Assembly: GCA_949752735.1 (NCBI GenBank)
Contig: OX457036.1
Span: forward strand, 96,074,204-96,138,203
Source: Lumbricus terrestris
Lineage: Eukaryota; Annelida; Clitellata; Crassiclitellata; Lumbricidae
Length of the DNA: 64,000 nucleotides
Reading direction: 5' to 3'
The notes beneath the pieces are model-generated. The model searched no databases and had not been told where the DNA came from. It saw only the letters and a list, made by a program, of their open reading frames with translations. How positions within the stretch are numbered: position 1 is the stretch's first letter; every line of letters starts with the position of its first letter. The position numbers and the translations under genes are program-made. Shown in pieces: positions 1-11,597 of the stretch.

Positions 1-890
1 TGCTGATCAGTTTGCTCTTGTGGGACTGATCGACTCCTTGTCACATGATCTCCACTCTTGGATGTCGGCCAACTGACTTTGCCTTAATCCCACTAAGATG
101 CAACTGATATGCATGGTTTGTACTAAACAACAGCTCCTTAAACTTAACTTTCCACTCTTGACCTCAATGTACCCTGACTTTACATTTTTATCTTGTGTCC
201 GTGATTTGGGCGTAACTCTTGATAGCAACCTTTCGTTTTCTGATCACCTCTCACAGTTGACACGCTCATGTTATTATCCACTGAGGCGTCTGAGAGCCAT
301 CAGAAGACCTGTTTCCACTTCTGTGCTTAAAACCATTGTTCATGCTTTTATTTGCTGTCGAATTGACTACTGCAACTCACTATTTGCTGGGCTTCCCAAA
401 GTTTGCTTATCCTCCCTTCAGTCAGTTATGAGCTCGGCTGCCAGACTCATTGCTCGTCTGCCTCGCTACGCCCACATTTCCACCTACATGACTGATGTTC
501 TTCACTGGCTTCCTGTTGCTTCTCGTATCCAATTCAAGGTACTGCTCTTAGTTTCAAAAACTCAAACTTGACAAGCTCCTAAATTTCTTTGTGACTTGAT
601 GCATAAATCCCTCTCTGCAGTCTCTTCCCGCCCTCTCCGGTCTGCTGATCGACTAGATCTCTTGGTTCCAAAGGCAAGGACTGCCATGGCCCAACACCGT
701 GCCTTTGCCATTGTAGGGCCTTCTATGTGGAATGACCTCTCTTCCACTATCCGTAGTAAGATCTTATTGGGGGTGTCATCTTCGGCTCTTCGCTACTTGA
801 AGTCTTTTTTTATTTCATCGGGGCTTTCACGCTGAGAGCGCCTCTGAATAGCTAGTCTGTAAGAGGCGATTTATAAATGCTTATATACAA
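1..890 (+). mobile_element. 3' end of a CR1/L2-like LINE, decayed and cut by the window edge
   Basis: Plus-strand remains of the C-terminal part of a non-LTR reverse transcriptase. At 98-571 one reads RDLGVTLDSNLSFSDHL, IDYCNSLFAGLP and VLHWLPVASRIQFKVLLL, the usual order after the RT palm in CR1/L2-type LINEs. After a break the same strand continues at 596-835 with RSADRLDLLVPKARTAMAQ and GPSMWNDL, the conserved end of ORF2. The 3' tail (833-880) contains gcgcctctgaatag and a reverse-complement-like gaggcgattt, the LINE tail hairpin also seen near 16.7, 29.7, 53.3 and 62.6 kb. Stops and shifts show it is dead. The clade assignment is from motif memory. Confidence 0.85.
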
Positions 891-2333
891 CACAATACAG
901 TACAATACAATAAAAAGAACTATATAGATTTGGCTTATCGGTATGTAAATATATAACATGCAGATAGATGCACTTATAAACTCATAATATATAGGCCTAT
1001 GCGCCTATAAGTGCATGTATAATACATGTTTACACGCGTGAGTCTACGATAGACTGAAGTAAAACACGCCAACAAAATATTATTTGCCTGCTTCGAGTAC
1101 TTGAGAACTTGTTGATCAGGAAGTAAGAATTACTCGTAGGCCTACATGTATGTTTATAAGATCATCCGAAACCGACAATTTCAATTAGCATTTAACTACG
1201 TATACGTACTTAACCCCGAAATGACCGTTTTGACCTACCCACACACTCACCCACCCATGGTGCACCCATGCACCCTGTAACGCTTCACACCCACCCATAG
1301 GCCTACATCTACCGGCATGGGGTGGGTGCATGGTTGCAATTGTTAGCCTACGGATTTATTGTTACGAAAAATCATTTCAGACTTAGCCTACTGTGTGAAT
1401 GCGCAATAATAATAATAAATTATTACGGTATGAAGACGTGGTGAATTAGAATTTGACAGCACGCTTGAAATTTTTCACATTTTTCAGAATGATTTATTTC
1501 TATAAATGACAGTCATGCTTAAATGAATTAACATTAAATGAATAAAAGAATGAATGCTATTCAAAACTAATGAAGGAATAATGAATAGAGAACTAAGCGG
1601 CACGTGACTGTCTAGCATTAGCTATTGTCTTCTCCGATCATAAGAACAATAATATTCATACTTGTATTGTGGCTCACATGAGGGATCTAAATCTAAGACG
1701 TGGCACCCTTGCAAGTGGGAGCAGTTGAGAGGGACCAGCTGTGTATAATATAGACTACACCGAAAACTGAGCAGGTCAGGGCGGATCCAGAGGGCCAATC
1801 CGGCCATGGCCCCCTTTTTAAAAGTGCATGGGACGTGGCCACTGGCCCCCATTTGGTTTCAACAAGCCATTAAATCAATGTGTTTGTAATTAGGCTACAT
1901 ATACCTATATATGTATAGGCCTATATAATTATTCACAACCTATTAAGACGTAGGCTACATAAATTTCATGCGCGCGCACATACAAACATACACATCAAAC
2001 TTCTACTTTCTAATATGATGCAAAATAGCAACCAACGCAGTTGCATGGCCGACTCTCTGACCTGCCTGACCCTTGACCTGGAATCGATGTTAACCCGACC
2101 TACATACGCTGTATGTCCTATATATCGATTTCGTTCTCACTTGTGAATAAGTTAGTTCCCAGCGATTTTCCCATTTGGTCGCTGTTGAAATCTTGGGATT
2201 TCCTTGCGATTCTATAAATCTCAAGTAGTCTAATCACATTTTCACGTTCTTGTTAATAGTAAATTATTAATTGAAGATTGATCGCAATGACATCTGAAAG
2301 TCAACATGTTTTCTGTTTATTTTTCTTTGTTAG
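891..2333. other. Non-coding stretch, no gene seen
   Basis: AT-rich DNA with several AGGCCTA palindromes and no convincing coding frame. At 1205-1345 there is a C-rich tract (repeated acccaccc and cacccatg words) facing gggtgggtgcatgg. At 1768-1855 lies a GC-rich fragment (gcggatccagagggcc, then ggccactggcccc) that looks like a MITE relic, but no ends can be defined. Confidence 0.5.
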
Positions 2334-2373
2334 GCTATATGTGAAGATGGATTTTACCACATCAACGTACCCG
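2334..2373 (+). CDS. Tentative first exon of the membrane adaptor gene
   Basis: A possible short exon between an acceptor (tttctttgttag) and a good donor (cccg/gtaaga). It holds ATG at 2347 followed by eight codons (MDFTTSTYP), Thr/Ser-rich like the start of the next exon. Joined directly to the exon at 3104 this frame meets a stop at 3122, so either it is 5' UTR only, the start is the ATG at 3121, or the gene carries a frameshift. Weakly supported. Confidence 0.25.
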
Positions 2374-2852
2374 GTAAGAACATTCACTCATAGTCTTGCT
2401 ATTTAAGATTAAAGTATAGGCCTAAACTGACGAGACCTAAAGTTTAAAGTAAGGAGACACAGAAACTACGGAAAAGTAACAGTTAACGTTAGAAGAGGTG
2501 TGAATATAGCCTATCACAAGGTTTAAGATACAAAAAGGTTCAGATAGGACTATGGGACATTTATGACAAGAATATGGAAGCATAGTCTACGCAAGCTATA
2601 GGCCAATAGATCCTAACCGTAGATCTAAGGTTTAAGAAAAGTTATGGAAATGTAAGACTTAAAGTAAGAAAATGAAATCTATGCCTAAAGCAAGGCTCAA
2701 GCGGTCAGGCCCTACGGCATAAGAAAATAAAGACTAATTTTTTTAAAGAGACTCTTCAAGTAGCCTATCCATGCACAAGATTCTATTGATCCGCCTGCAT
2801 TCTGATATTAATTTTAGGCATTATGGATCTATTGATAGGTCACACTGCCACA

Positions 2853-2990
2853 GGTTTCTCTCGTTTCTGACGTCAGCGCAGCCTTCGATGCTGTTGACTC
2901 TCTGTGTCTGCCTCTGTCTGCCTCTGTCTGCTTGTCTGTCTGTCTATCTCACACACAGAAAACACACACAAACACACACACCAAATCCTG
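2853..2990 (+). mobile_element. RT snippet of a LINE followed by simple repeats
   Basis: Plus-strand translation from 2853 gives VSLVSDVSAAFDAVDSL, matching the DVSAAFD-VDH block of CR1/L2-type reverse transcriptases. It then runs into a ctctgtctgc repeat (2898-2945) and a CA tract (2950-2987). It lies inside the putative first intron of the adaptor gene. Confidence 0.5.
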
Positions 2991-3103
2991 CCTTTCTAAC
3001 CTGAGTCGCTCGCACAAGTGAAACTTCTGAAGCTGCTGAAAGAAGCGCTTCATAAATTAACGGTCGAACGCAACATAATACAATACAACAATTGTTTTTC
3101 CAG

Positions 3104-3580
3104 CTACATCGTCGCCTGGAATGATGAACACCGAGACGACGACGGTTTCCATGGCAACAACGACCTATGCATGTCACCACTGTAACGAAACAATGGAGCA
3201 TTGTGTTCGCTGCGAGCTCAACAACAGCAACTTTGTCTGCCAGAACTGCACGCACGGTTACCAGTTGACTGATAACAACTGCACATTAGTGCCTGACACC
3301 ACCACCAAACTCCCAAGTGACAGCACGACTATCATCATCGCAGTCGTCGTCAGCATCGGTGGTGTCATCATCCTCATCGCAATCATTGTTGGAATCGTCT
3401 TTGCTGCTCGGAGTGGGAAACTGGAGAAATGTCACTGCGCGTGCGCGGAATCGGGCTCTACTCCACCACCAATGCCTCCTGCGGACGATCTCGGAGTGTC
3501 GTTCAAGAAGGACAACGAAAGCGGAACAGGTCAACGAGTTGACCTACGATACACAGAAGAACCAGTATGCTGCCCCACAT
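3104..3580 (+). CDS. Membrane adaptor gene, ectodomain and transmembrane exon
   Basis: The exon follows the acceptor tttttccag at 3103. From ATG 3121 the frame codes for a Thr-rich start, a compact Cys-rich module (CHHC, C..C, NFVCQNC, GYQL, C; EGF/furin-like spacing, residues about 18-55), a short linker with DTTTK, a transmembrane helix of about 23 residues (IIIAVVVSIGGVIILIAII) and a basic-Cys juxtamembrane stretch (RSGKLEKCHCAC). No signal peptide is visible before the Cys module, so a type III single-pass topology is inferred. Near 3505-3535 the likely coding frame changes: the +1 frame gives QVNELTYDTQKNQYAAPH, which fits the tyrosine-rich tail and ends in phase 0 at CAT/GTATAT (3580). 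Either a frameshift is present or the real splice differs. Unrecognised as a named family. Confidence 0.6.
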
Positions 3581-4364
3581 GTATATGCATGCAGTTGCAA
3601 AACAAGTTTCGGATGGTAATTGTAGTGGTAATTGCGAATTTGTATAGCGCCATGATTCGTGAAAGAGCCAGGTCTTCTGTTCAAGCGTAGCCTACATCTT
3701 AGCTCAATTATACATAATTATGCTGGTCAGAGAAGTTCTATTATAATGTCAATGTCATAATGGATAATGGAGGATCTTCCAAAAATGGCTGAATATCGGC
3801 AAGAACCACGATAGGTATTGCAGAAACCTTAAGATAAGGTAAAACAAGATAACGTACCGGTACGGTAATCGCAGGGAGAGAGACAGATGGGCAGAGACAG
3901 AGAGAGAGACAGACAGACAGACAGAAATAGAGAAGACAGTCTTAACTGAGGTTATTCTTTGAAGTTTTAAAATGATTCTTTCCCGGAAAATACACTTATC
4001 GATAATGAGATGTTAAATTAATTTTCGGCTGATTCCATACTCATTGTTCAGTTAAAACTTACTTTCCAATTCAGTTCTTTTGAAAGACAATAGTTATTTG
4101 GTTTTGAGAAGCACCGTAAGGTAGCCTACAAGATGGGCGATGCGTACAGTTGTGCAAATGCCTTTGTAGATAACAATCTGCTAATTGACATCAAGACCAA
4201 TCTACATAACAGTAGATAGATCTAGTGGTTTACACGTGATAGCCAAAGTATATTTTATCGCTTTTCCATCATTTAGGTGTTTAATGACTTGAATCTCTTT
4301 AATATGTTATGCATTATGATTATATATAGCCTATTATTATAACCTACATGTTTTTCTTTTCCAG
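3581..4364. other. Intron of the adaptor gene
   Basis: No coding signal. A gagacagacagacag-type simple repeat lies at 3873-3925. A clean polypyrimidine tract and acceptor (tttttcttttccag) end it at 4364. Confidence 0.55.
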
Positions 4365-4403
4365 GGACCACCACAGAATAGAGTGGAAAGTGTGCACTAC
4401 GAT
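4365..4403 (+). CDS. Membrane adaptor gene, 13-codon tail exon
   Basis: A micro-exon flanked by a strong acceptor (tttttcttttccag) and donor. It reads GPPQNRVESVHYD in phase 0, adding one tyrosine motif (HYD) to the tail. The donor is doubled: gtaagt at 4404 and again at 4410, six bases apart, so use of the second would insert Val-Ser without shifting frame. It joins in frame with the exon at 8626. Confidence 0.6.
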
Positions 4404-4674
4404 GTAAGTGTAAGTACTACTCAGTTATTTTACAAATGCACAAACTATCATAAGATGGATTATATCCAATGAAATAATTGTATTGCACTGTACTTAATTT
4501 ACAAAGCGCCTTTAGCAATACACACCAATCAGGAGCGCTCCCAGTGCAAAAGATCCAAAGAAAAACAGTAGTTTTAAAATGGCGAAAAGATGTGCTTCGG
4601 ATACCAGTAACGAAGAAGGTATTAATGGCAGTTCTTGCTCGTGAAGCAAAGAGATCATGTCTATCACGTGAGCG

Positions 4675-4720
<46 letters not shown>

Positions 4721-4721
<1 letters not shown>

Positions 4722-6791
4722 GGTGATTCAGAAAAAATTATTTTTGAAATTTAATGAGCATAGTTGTTAATTTTGTTCCTTTTGGGTACAGAATATATTA
4801 TGTACAAGAAATTTCGAAATCAAATGCATTTTAGGTTATGCTCAATGAGCACAAAGTTTACATATAGTCGTATTCAAAGTTACAAATTGAGATTATGGCC
4901 ATGTGATATAGCACACACTAAATAAAGCTGAATGATACAAATAATTGAGTTTTTCGTAACTCAAAGTGGAGATAAGAACTCAGATATTCATTCACTATTA
5001 CAAATTAACTTAGAAAAGTCCACAATTCAACAGGAATCCTATGCTGCCTGATCGACTTGTAGCCTTGTACAACTACAAGTCATTCACCACATGCCACCGG
5101 ACCAGCTATCCATGCTCTCACGTTTACACATGAAGATCTTGAAAATACATGAAATTCAGTGGAAATTCTTCTCTCAGAGTCTGTCTGTCAATTGAAATTG
5201 ATTTCTGATACTGTATACAAGTCCTGAAACAATAGGTGATTTTTGTCCTTCATGCAACCAGATGCACCTTTTTGCTTGAAATGATAAACTCCATCACTAG
5301 CTGTCTCTTCTTGAATCAGTAGGCACAATTCCGTCACATTCTTCTCTTGCTGACAATTGATGGCATGCGATGATCAGTTGAAAATGGTATAGAGCCTTCG
5401 TCTGCATTTTAGCAATTTACTTAAATTGCAGTGGTAACTGCCAAGATAGTGAACTTCCTGTCTGATAAGTTTGTGATCCAATGCAGATCCTGCTTTGAAG
5501 AATGAATGGTTTATCGCTGCTGTATCTTCCTGTTAACCTTCAGGAAGAGTAGATTATTCAAATGTTTTGTAGTACATTGAGATCTTGACATCTTTAATCA
5601 TAATTATCGGTGTTCTCCATCGTCATCGTCTTCGTCACCATCCTCTTCGTCATCATTCAAGTCGCTGCTCTTGTAGTCTCTACATTTAGTTGCCTGGTTA
5701 CTAGAACAAGATCCTTTAGCTGATTTTCTTATCATTTTTATCTTATACCTGGCTTTTCTCGTCTCATCTTTTGCTCTGCAACTCTCTCATGACTCCTCAT
5801 TGACAACAGTCATGCTCATTTTTCATGATTCTTGCTGATCTGCCAAAAAACTGCTTATGCTTATCAATTTTGATAACTTACTCACCTTACTTAGGCTAAT
5901 GCAATATCAAAAACGAGATGTACTTTCAACAAATACTTCTCACTTTTTTGTGACTCAGGGTCGTTGCTTCTGTTATCTTTATCTCTGAACTCTTTCCTAT
6001 GACATTTTATAGACTGAACTGCTTTATGGATTCGTGCCTTATTCCAAATTCAGATTGACTTGATTTTCAAGCTCTTTTACACAACCTCCTTCAAAAAATT
6101 GCAATGATGAAAAAGTAGAAAGGTCTGTAGTGTGTGGCCCCTTGTAGGCAATACATTAATATAGGAAGGATAACTTCTGGTTTTCCAATCAGCCAAAGTT
6201 CTGTTTTCAACCTTGCTGCAGTAGTGAAAAAGACTCTTCCACTTAAAATTCAGAAAAATGGCATTTTCACAAAAAAAACTCATGGAATGAAAATTTTAAA
6301 AACTTTAATTTAAGAATAGTGTATAAAAATGCATTTAGCTATCTTTCTCTCAATGCCAAGAACAATGCATAGACAGCTAGAAATATGCAGTTGCACTTTT
6401 CATAGACATATGGAAACATATCCCTGCTTTATAACAATGATGTTGCAGCTCAGAATATATATAAAAATTCAGCAGGTTTCTTTATAATAAACAACAAAGC
6501 AAGGCTTGATTGTTTACGTATGGCCTTTGACTATGTACATAATTCTTACTTTCAAGATTATAGCTTTATCTAATAAGAATTGCTGTATTCCAGGTCTCGT
6601 CAATGGCAGATGCGTTGCTTTCTTCATGTATGTCCCATGTAATATTTCAGGGGCATTGAGCACCCAGTAAATATTAATATATTACAGTGAAATTTGGTTG
6701 CAGTGTTGAATAAGATCAAAGAAACAAAATTATCTACTATGTCAGCCAAAAATCAAAAATAATTTTTTCCCCATTGTGACGTGAATCACCC
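4721..6791. mobile_element. TA-flanked DNA transposon with GGGTGATTCA ends, inactive
   Basis: Inverted ends gggtgattca (4721) and tgaatcaccc (ending 6791), with further similarity inside (aaaaaattatttttga on both arms), sit between TA dinucleotides within an AT microsatellite (4677-4720 and 6792-6841). A TA target duplication fits Tc1/mariner or ISL2EU-type elements. The minus strand keeps coding-like frames with few stops, for example 5190-5530 (INHSFFKAGSALDHKLI and KGASGCMKDKNHLLFQDLY), 6077-6283, and an acidic stretch near 5610-5690, but I recognise no catalytic motif. Length 2071 bases. Confidence 0.75.
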
Positions 6792-6798
6792 TAATATA

Positions 6799-6844
<46 letters not shown>

Positions 6845-7069
6845 GACGAAGAGTGTATGGTGAAGATTGCGTGCGGATGAGATCACGAGGGTGTTTGGGC
6901 GATAGGCGAGGGTAAGACTGGTAAATAAAAATGATGGGGAGCCAGTGAGGTGATCAGATATGAACGAAGAGATGTGGAACGTACGAGGAAGTCGGGCTAT
7001 ATTAGTCTGGCAGATCTGCATTTAAAACGAACTGGAGTTGAAGAAATGCACTTTTGGAAGAAGGAAGGC

Positions 7070-7420
7070 CGAACGAAAAATAATTCTGCATAACTTTTCC
7101 ATGCATATATATAGAGGTCTATGTATACGGTAACCCTTTTAAACTGTAGACGGATCATTAATAATTGTTGTATTTCTAAACGTCGGCTACCCTTTCTCAT
7201 CCGGTTAACCCACACATCATAAATCTGCGAGAAACGATTTCATCATAATTTTTATGGATATTTCTCAGATTGAACCGTTATTAATTCTGCATAACTTTTT
7301 CTGTCTAACCTTTTTAAACTGTAGAGGGATCATTGCTGGTATTTATAAACGTAGGCTACCATTTCTCAACCGATAGAGCCACACATGAGAAACTTGCGAG
7401 ATATTCTTCTGATTGAGACC
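7070..7420. repeat. Imperfect tandem duplication, about 175-200 bp
   Basis: Words such as ttctgcataactttt, aaactgtaga-ggatcatt, aaacgt-ggctacc-tttctca and gccacacat recur at 7081-7225 and 7282-7390. Spacing between pairs drifts from about 200 to 175 bases, so small indels separate the two units. Non-coding. Confidence 0.6.
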
Positions 7421-8305
7421 GTTGTTGAGTGGAAACACAAAACAATTAGAGCCAAACTCATTACGTTTACAACAGGAGTTTTCAAAAGCTGTAGGCCTAC
7501 ACACGATAAACTTCAATAGAGCAAACAGGAAGTTATCAATTTTCATCCTTTTCGACTTCATTATAATTAAAGGGTCAAAGTTCCAGAAATGAGTATGGAG
7601 AGGGGGCATTGTCACGAACAACGATGGTGATTACTTGTGTAGTGGTACGTATAGGCCTGCAGGATAGCCTATACTAGGCCTAGGCATAATGACGATGAAA
7701 CTGATAATTTCATTTGTGTTTAGTAAGCACAGCGCATGAACCAACGGCGATCCTAGACAAAGCCGTAGCACACCATTAGCCCTTAGTAAAGTTAAATGAA
7801 TTTTAAAAAATTATGTTAAATTTTAAATTCAGTTATATTAAATTGTCAAATTTTCAATTTGAAAACTGCTTAGCAACCACATAGGCTATCAACTAAAGTC
7901 CTTTATTACTGAAAATGAGCAAAAAGTAGAATAGGAATGACTCATGTGCAACGAGAATGACAGTTCAGAATGTGGTACAAAACCGATAATAACAAGGAAG
8001 TGATCATGAATTCCACAGGAACTTCATCTGCTGTCTGAGCGCATTCAACATCGTGCTTCTGGGATACAGCGTTAAATATGGATAAGGAATAATTATTGTC
8101 GGCTCCCGAAGCTTCTATTAAAGATCATAAATTATTGTACTCAGCTACTGGTATCCTGGTGATAAAAATACTGACTTTATATTCTTGGAAAATTAGACAA
8201 AATTTATGATAAATTCAGTCGAATTGACGCGTGATAGTTGCAATACCCCGCCAAAAATGGTTATCCCTCTACTGTGTCTTACCACTTACAACTTATAGTT
8301 AAGCG

Positions 8306-8569
8306 CAAGGCCGTAGCCAGGATTTGATTTCGGGGGTGTTTCTTCATTTTCAGTCCGAAAAAATAATGACTTTTTCAGTCATCCGGCCGAAATCTTGAGA
8401 AAAATGTCATCAATTCATTCATTTTTTTATATTTTTCATTTCGGGGATGTTTTCATGGTTTTATTTCATGGTTTTTACATCATGTGCTAGTAAATGCAGT
8501 CTTTTATTGTTTACATTTTCCATTTCGGGGGTGTTCAAACACCCAAAACACCCCTTAGCTACGGTCTTG
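8306..8569. mobile_element. MITE with CAAGGCCGTAGC ends
   Basis: Ends caaggccgtagccagg and (reversed) caagaccgtagctaagg; inside both ends lie ttcgggggtgtt and its mirror. The same family sits at 33052-33285. No coding. A target duplication is not visible here. The internal aatcttgagaaaaatgtcat stretch resembles other gggggtg-type MITEs. Confidence 0.7.
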
Positions 8570-8625
8570 ATATTAATGACAGCAACGATACTATGATACT
8601 ATATCCTATCATTGTTTTGTGACAG

Positions 8626-9039
8626 ATCCGGTCAAGAGATGATGACGACGTTTATGAGAACGATATTCCAATGCCCAACATTCCCGCCACAGTACAAGAA
8701 GAAGACGAGAACACGGACGATCAAGTTTACGTCAACACTGAATTCAGTAGTCCAATCAACCAGAGTCGCGTCAACATGCCCAGAAACACGCAAACGACCC
8801 CAACCACGAGTAGCAGCAAGCCACCACGACCCAAGCCAAAGCCCCAAACACCCGCAAAACCTACGAAACCCAAACCCCCGTTAACCCAACCAGAAGACAA
8901 CAGAACATCGATCTTCCCGCCCGAAGACCCCGATGAGATCTACTTAAACGAACAAGAACTGAAAGGCGGCGACGACGACGACGATGACGACAAAGAAGAT
9001 TACGTCAACGCTGACGGTTACTATCCGGGAAAACGTTAG
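8626..9039 (+). CDS. Membrane adaptor gene, last exon with Tyr-x-Asn tail motifs
   Basis: The exon starts after gtgacag (8625) and ends at TAG 9037-9039. It is a disordered cytoplasmic tail: DDDDVYENDIPMP, DQVYVNTEF, a Ser/Thr/Pro/Lys-rich linker (SSSKPPRPKPKP), DEIYLNEQEL, a run of Asp, EDYVNADGYYPGKR. Four tyrosines have Asn at +2 (YEN, YVN, YLN, YVN), the known ligand pattern of the GRB2 SH2 domain, and several are preceded by acidic residues as tyrosine kinases prefer. With the upstream transmembrane exon this suggests a receptor or adaptor that would recruit GRB2-like proteins after phosphorylation; that role is inferred. The PPRPKPKP stretch could also bind SH3 domains. The exon has a broken paralogue at 25440-26271. 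I recognise no named orthologue. Confidence 0.75.
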   Translation: MRSRDDDDVYENDIPMPNIPATVQEEDENTDDQVYVNTEFSSPINQSRVNMPRNTQTTPTTSSSKPPRPKPKPQTPAKPTKPKPPLTQPEDNRTSIFPPEDPDEIYLNEQELKGGDDDDDDDKEDYVNADGYYPGKR

Positions 9040-10380
9040 ATGTAGGCCTACAACTTTCGGAATGACTTCTGCCATCTTTCCTCACACCGTCACACGTCGA
9101 TTTCCGACGAGTTGCACATGCGCGCAGGCTTTCGTCAACCTCTATGGTATTTCTAATGCGCTATTTCTTTTGTCGGTCAGAAATGAGTCTGACTGTCTTG
9201 TAGCCTATTGGATATATAAAGTATAGGGGCCTATGCTTATGGCAGTGGAGTGTGCGCTTTGACGTAGGCCTAGAAGGGTGCTTCAAAGTTCAATCTACCG
9301 TAGCCTACAACAGTTTTGCTATAATTATGTCGGTTCACTGCTCGAGTGCTGTTTGAATAAGACCTATAGATTAATAGGCTTGTTGTTAAGAGGAGCAGCA
9401 AGCTAGGCTTGGTGTGTACTTCGGAGGGGGGGTGCGCTATAGGCCTATAGCCTACATTTACATTTATAAATACAATTCAGCGGTTAGCCTAATTGATTCG
9501 TCCCTTAGTGGATCGAAACTAAGACCAGAAAGTTAACCTGCAGAAATTCACTTTCCATTTAGAGTTCCACGAAGACATTTTGCTTAAGAAACTTCAAGTA
9601 CAACGTATTGTAATCGTAATCAGAATTAAGCATTAATTTTATAGGCGATGAAACTATAAGCTAGTAGTCCAGCTATTTCGTCTTTCCAAACACTAGGCCT
9701 ATTTCATTTCGAGCAATACCTTTTGGCTTCATTCTCATGCCAACCACACGTATACGTTGATACAATGATATAATTTTTTGTCTTCGCTGTAATATTTGCT
9801 GTCGATGATGTTGTCGACAATATTGAAAGACTAGTATGCTGCCAAAACAAAAACAACGAAATCATCATTCCGGTTTAACGTTATAGAAAGATACGACAGA
9901 ATAGTTGTGTCAATTCATTTTCGAATCTGGTCTGATTTTTGCAGCTATGCCTACTCAACAACTTTCAACATGCACGTTCCTCTGTGAACGCAGTAGGTTA
10001 TACTTGCGATATACGACAACAGACAGTGTCTATAGGACAATATAATACAATGTAATACTTCGGTGATATACATGACATTTTATAGGCCTGCCTCATTTCA
10101 GAAGTTTAAAGCAGAGCAAATAGTTAGGGCCATAACTGCATTTTTTATTATGTCATCCTTTTCTGAAGTGAACGTTAAAGTGTGGCATACATTAGGGACC
10201 ATAAGTAGGCTATCGTTGAAGTACGCTGTAAGATTTTAGACCTTATGATAATTGCATCCGCATACACCTTACAATGTAGATGCAGTTTGATTGCACAGTA
10301 AAAGTTGTCAGACTGCAGTGTATTTATCGGACGTTTTCTCGGGTCATGAAACAGTAACATTCTTAGGCTACACAGTTAAT
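9040..10380. other. 3' flank of the adaptor gene, no gene seen
   Basis: Probably 3' UTR at the left; the first 150 bases are conserved in copy B (gcgcaggc, tatggtatttct, gcgctattt-ttttgtcggtcag). The rest is AT-rich with many AGGCCTA palindromes. Confidence 0.5.
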
Positions 10381-10383
10381 TGC

Positions 10384-10590
10384 ATACATACGTACACACA
10401 TACACATGTACGTACGTACGTACATAGGCCTACATACATACATACATACATACATACATACATACATACATACATACATTCATACATACATACATACATA
10501 CATACATACATACATACATACATACATACATACATACATACATACATACATACACGCATACATAAATAAATACGTACTTATATACATATA
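10384..10590. repeat. (CATA)n microsatellite
   Basis: A nearly pure four-base repeat cata with a few interruptions (cgta near 10410-10422, attcataca near 10478). It opens long meaningless frames on both strands. Confidence 0.95.
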
Positions 10591-10639
10591 CAATGATGCC
10601 CTATAGTTATACAGTTCAGAAGTTACACGGTCACGCAAC

Positions 10640-10735
10640 AGAACATGGGGCGCTGAACCTCGAGCAAGACTCGAACCCACACTCTCGGTGCGGCAGGCCA
10701 AGCTCTCTAACCGTTTGCCACCGTAACACATAGAC
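10640..10735 (-). mobile_element. tRNA-like SINE head
   Basis: On the minus strand there is an A-box-like region (ggtggcaaacggttagagag) followed by a B box (gggttcgagtc) at tRNA-like spacing. It does not fold as a full tRNA (acceptor arms do not pair) and no anticodon stem is clear, so a tRNA-derived SINE or relic is more likely than a tRNA gene. Confidence 0.5.
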
Positions 10736-11566
10736 CACATGTATACAGAATTAACCTGCATGCATGATTATATAAGCTTACAGCTGATGATGATTGATAC
10801 AAGCAAAACTTGGCTTTAGTTCTCATTACACGCGAGCGTTTTAGAAATTTCCATGAGTTGCTTTTCGAATTTTAGTTGGCCAGTGGTTTACAGTTTCGTT
10901 TTCCTGCTTATCTCGTTTAATGTAATTATTATCTTTGAAGCTATTAACTACAGATGACTAATTTCAGTTGTTAACCAAACAACTGCGTTTAACTTGAAAA
11001 CATGTATCATCTGCTGTGTAGCCGACTATTATCTTAAATATTAATTATTATTCAACGGAAATTATGTCTAATTATGATATTAATTATGTTTAATGATGAC
11101 GTGTTTCGCGTGTTTGCAGAATGCAATAATTTTCTCCCTGTAAGTCAATATGAGACATCTACTGGATGTTCCTAGCTTTGCCTGAAACTTTTCGCACAGG
11201 TTCCTTGACTTTGAAGACAAAGTAAACCAAACCATGTCCACGAAGTCACAAACACAATGTGCAAGTTGCGGCAGGATAGACGTGTAGGCCTAGACCTAAT
11301 GCTTTCCTAAAATTCCCATTTGACCCATTGCAAACAATGGTCCATTTTCCTTCACAGGTCTATGCTCGCGCCAATTCCTTTAGTGATCTGCCATAATGCA
11401 TCTTTTTGTAAATGATGTATACCTGTTCATAATACCTACTTGTAACGTCTGCTATAGTAGGCTTGTAAGTCACATGCCTTTCTGCAAGTCTTCGATCGCT
11501 GCCGATAATACAGTATTTTCTGGTAAATCATGAACTATAATAATTATATATACACATGTATAATTG

Positions 11567-11597
<31 letters not shown>

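Larger units (their letters stand above)
4404..8625. other. Large intron of the adaptor gene, mostly transposons
   Basis: Holds a TA-flanked DNA transposon (4721-6791), an imperfect tandem duplication (7070-7420) and a MITE (8306-8569). Otherwise AT-rich with AGGCCTA palindromes and no gene. Confidence 0.55.

Noticed and set aside
3317..3619. Independent small gene in the +1 frame of the adaptor exon
   Set aside because: Its first half is Ser-rich antisense-like filler across the transmembrane segment; only the last 30 codons look coding and are better seen as the tail of the same exon.
10291..10606. Frames of Thr-Tyr-Ile-His repeats on both strands
   Set aside because: Translation of a cata microsatellite.
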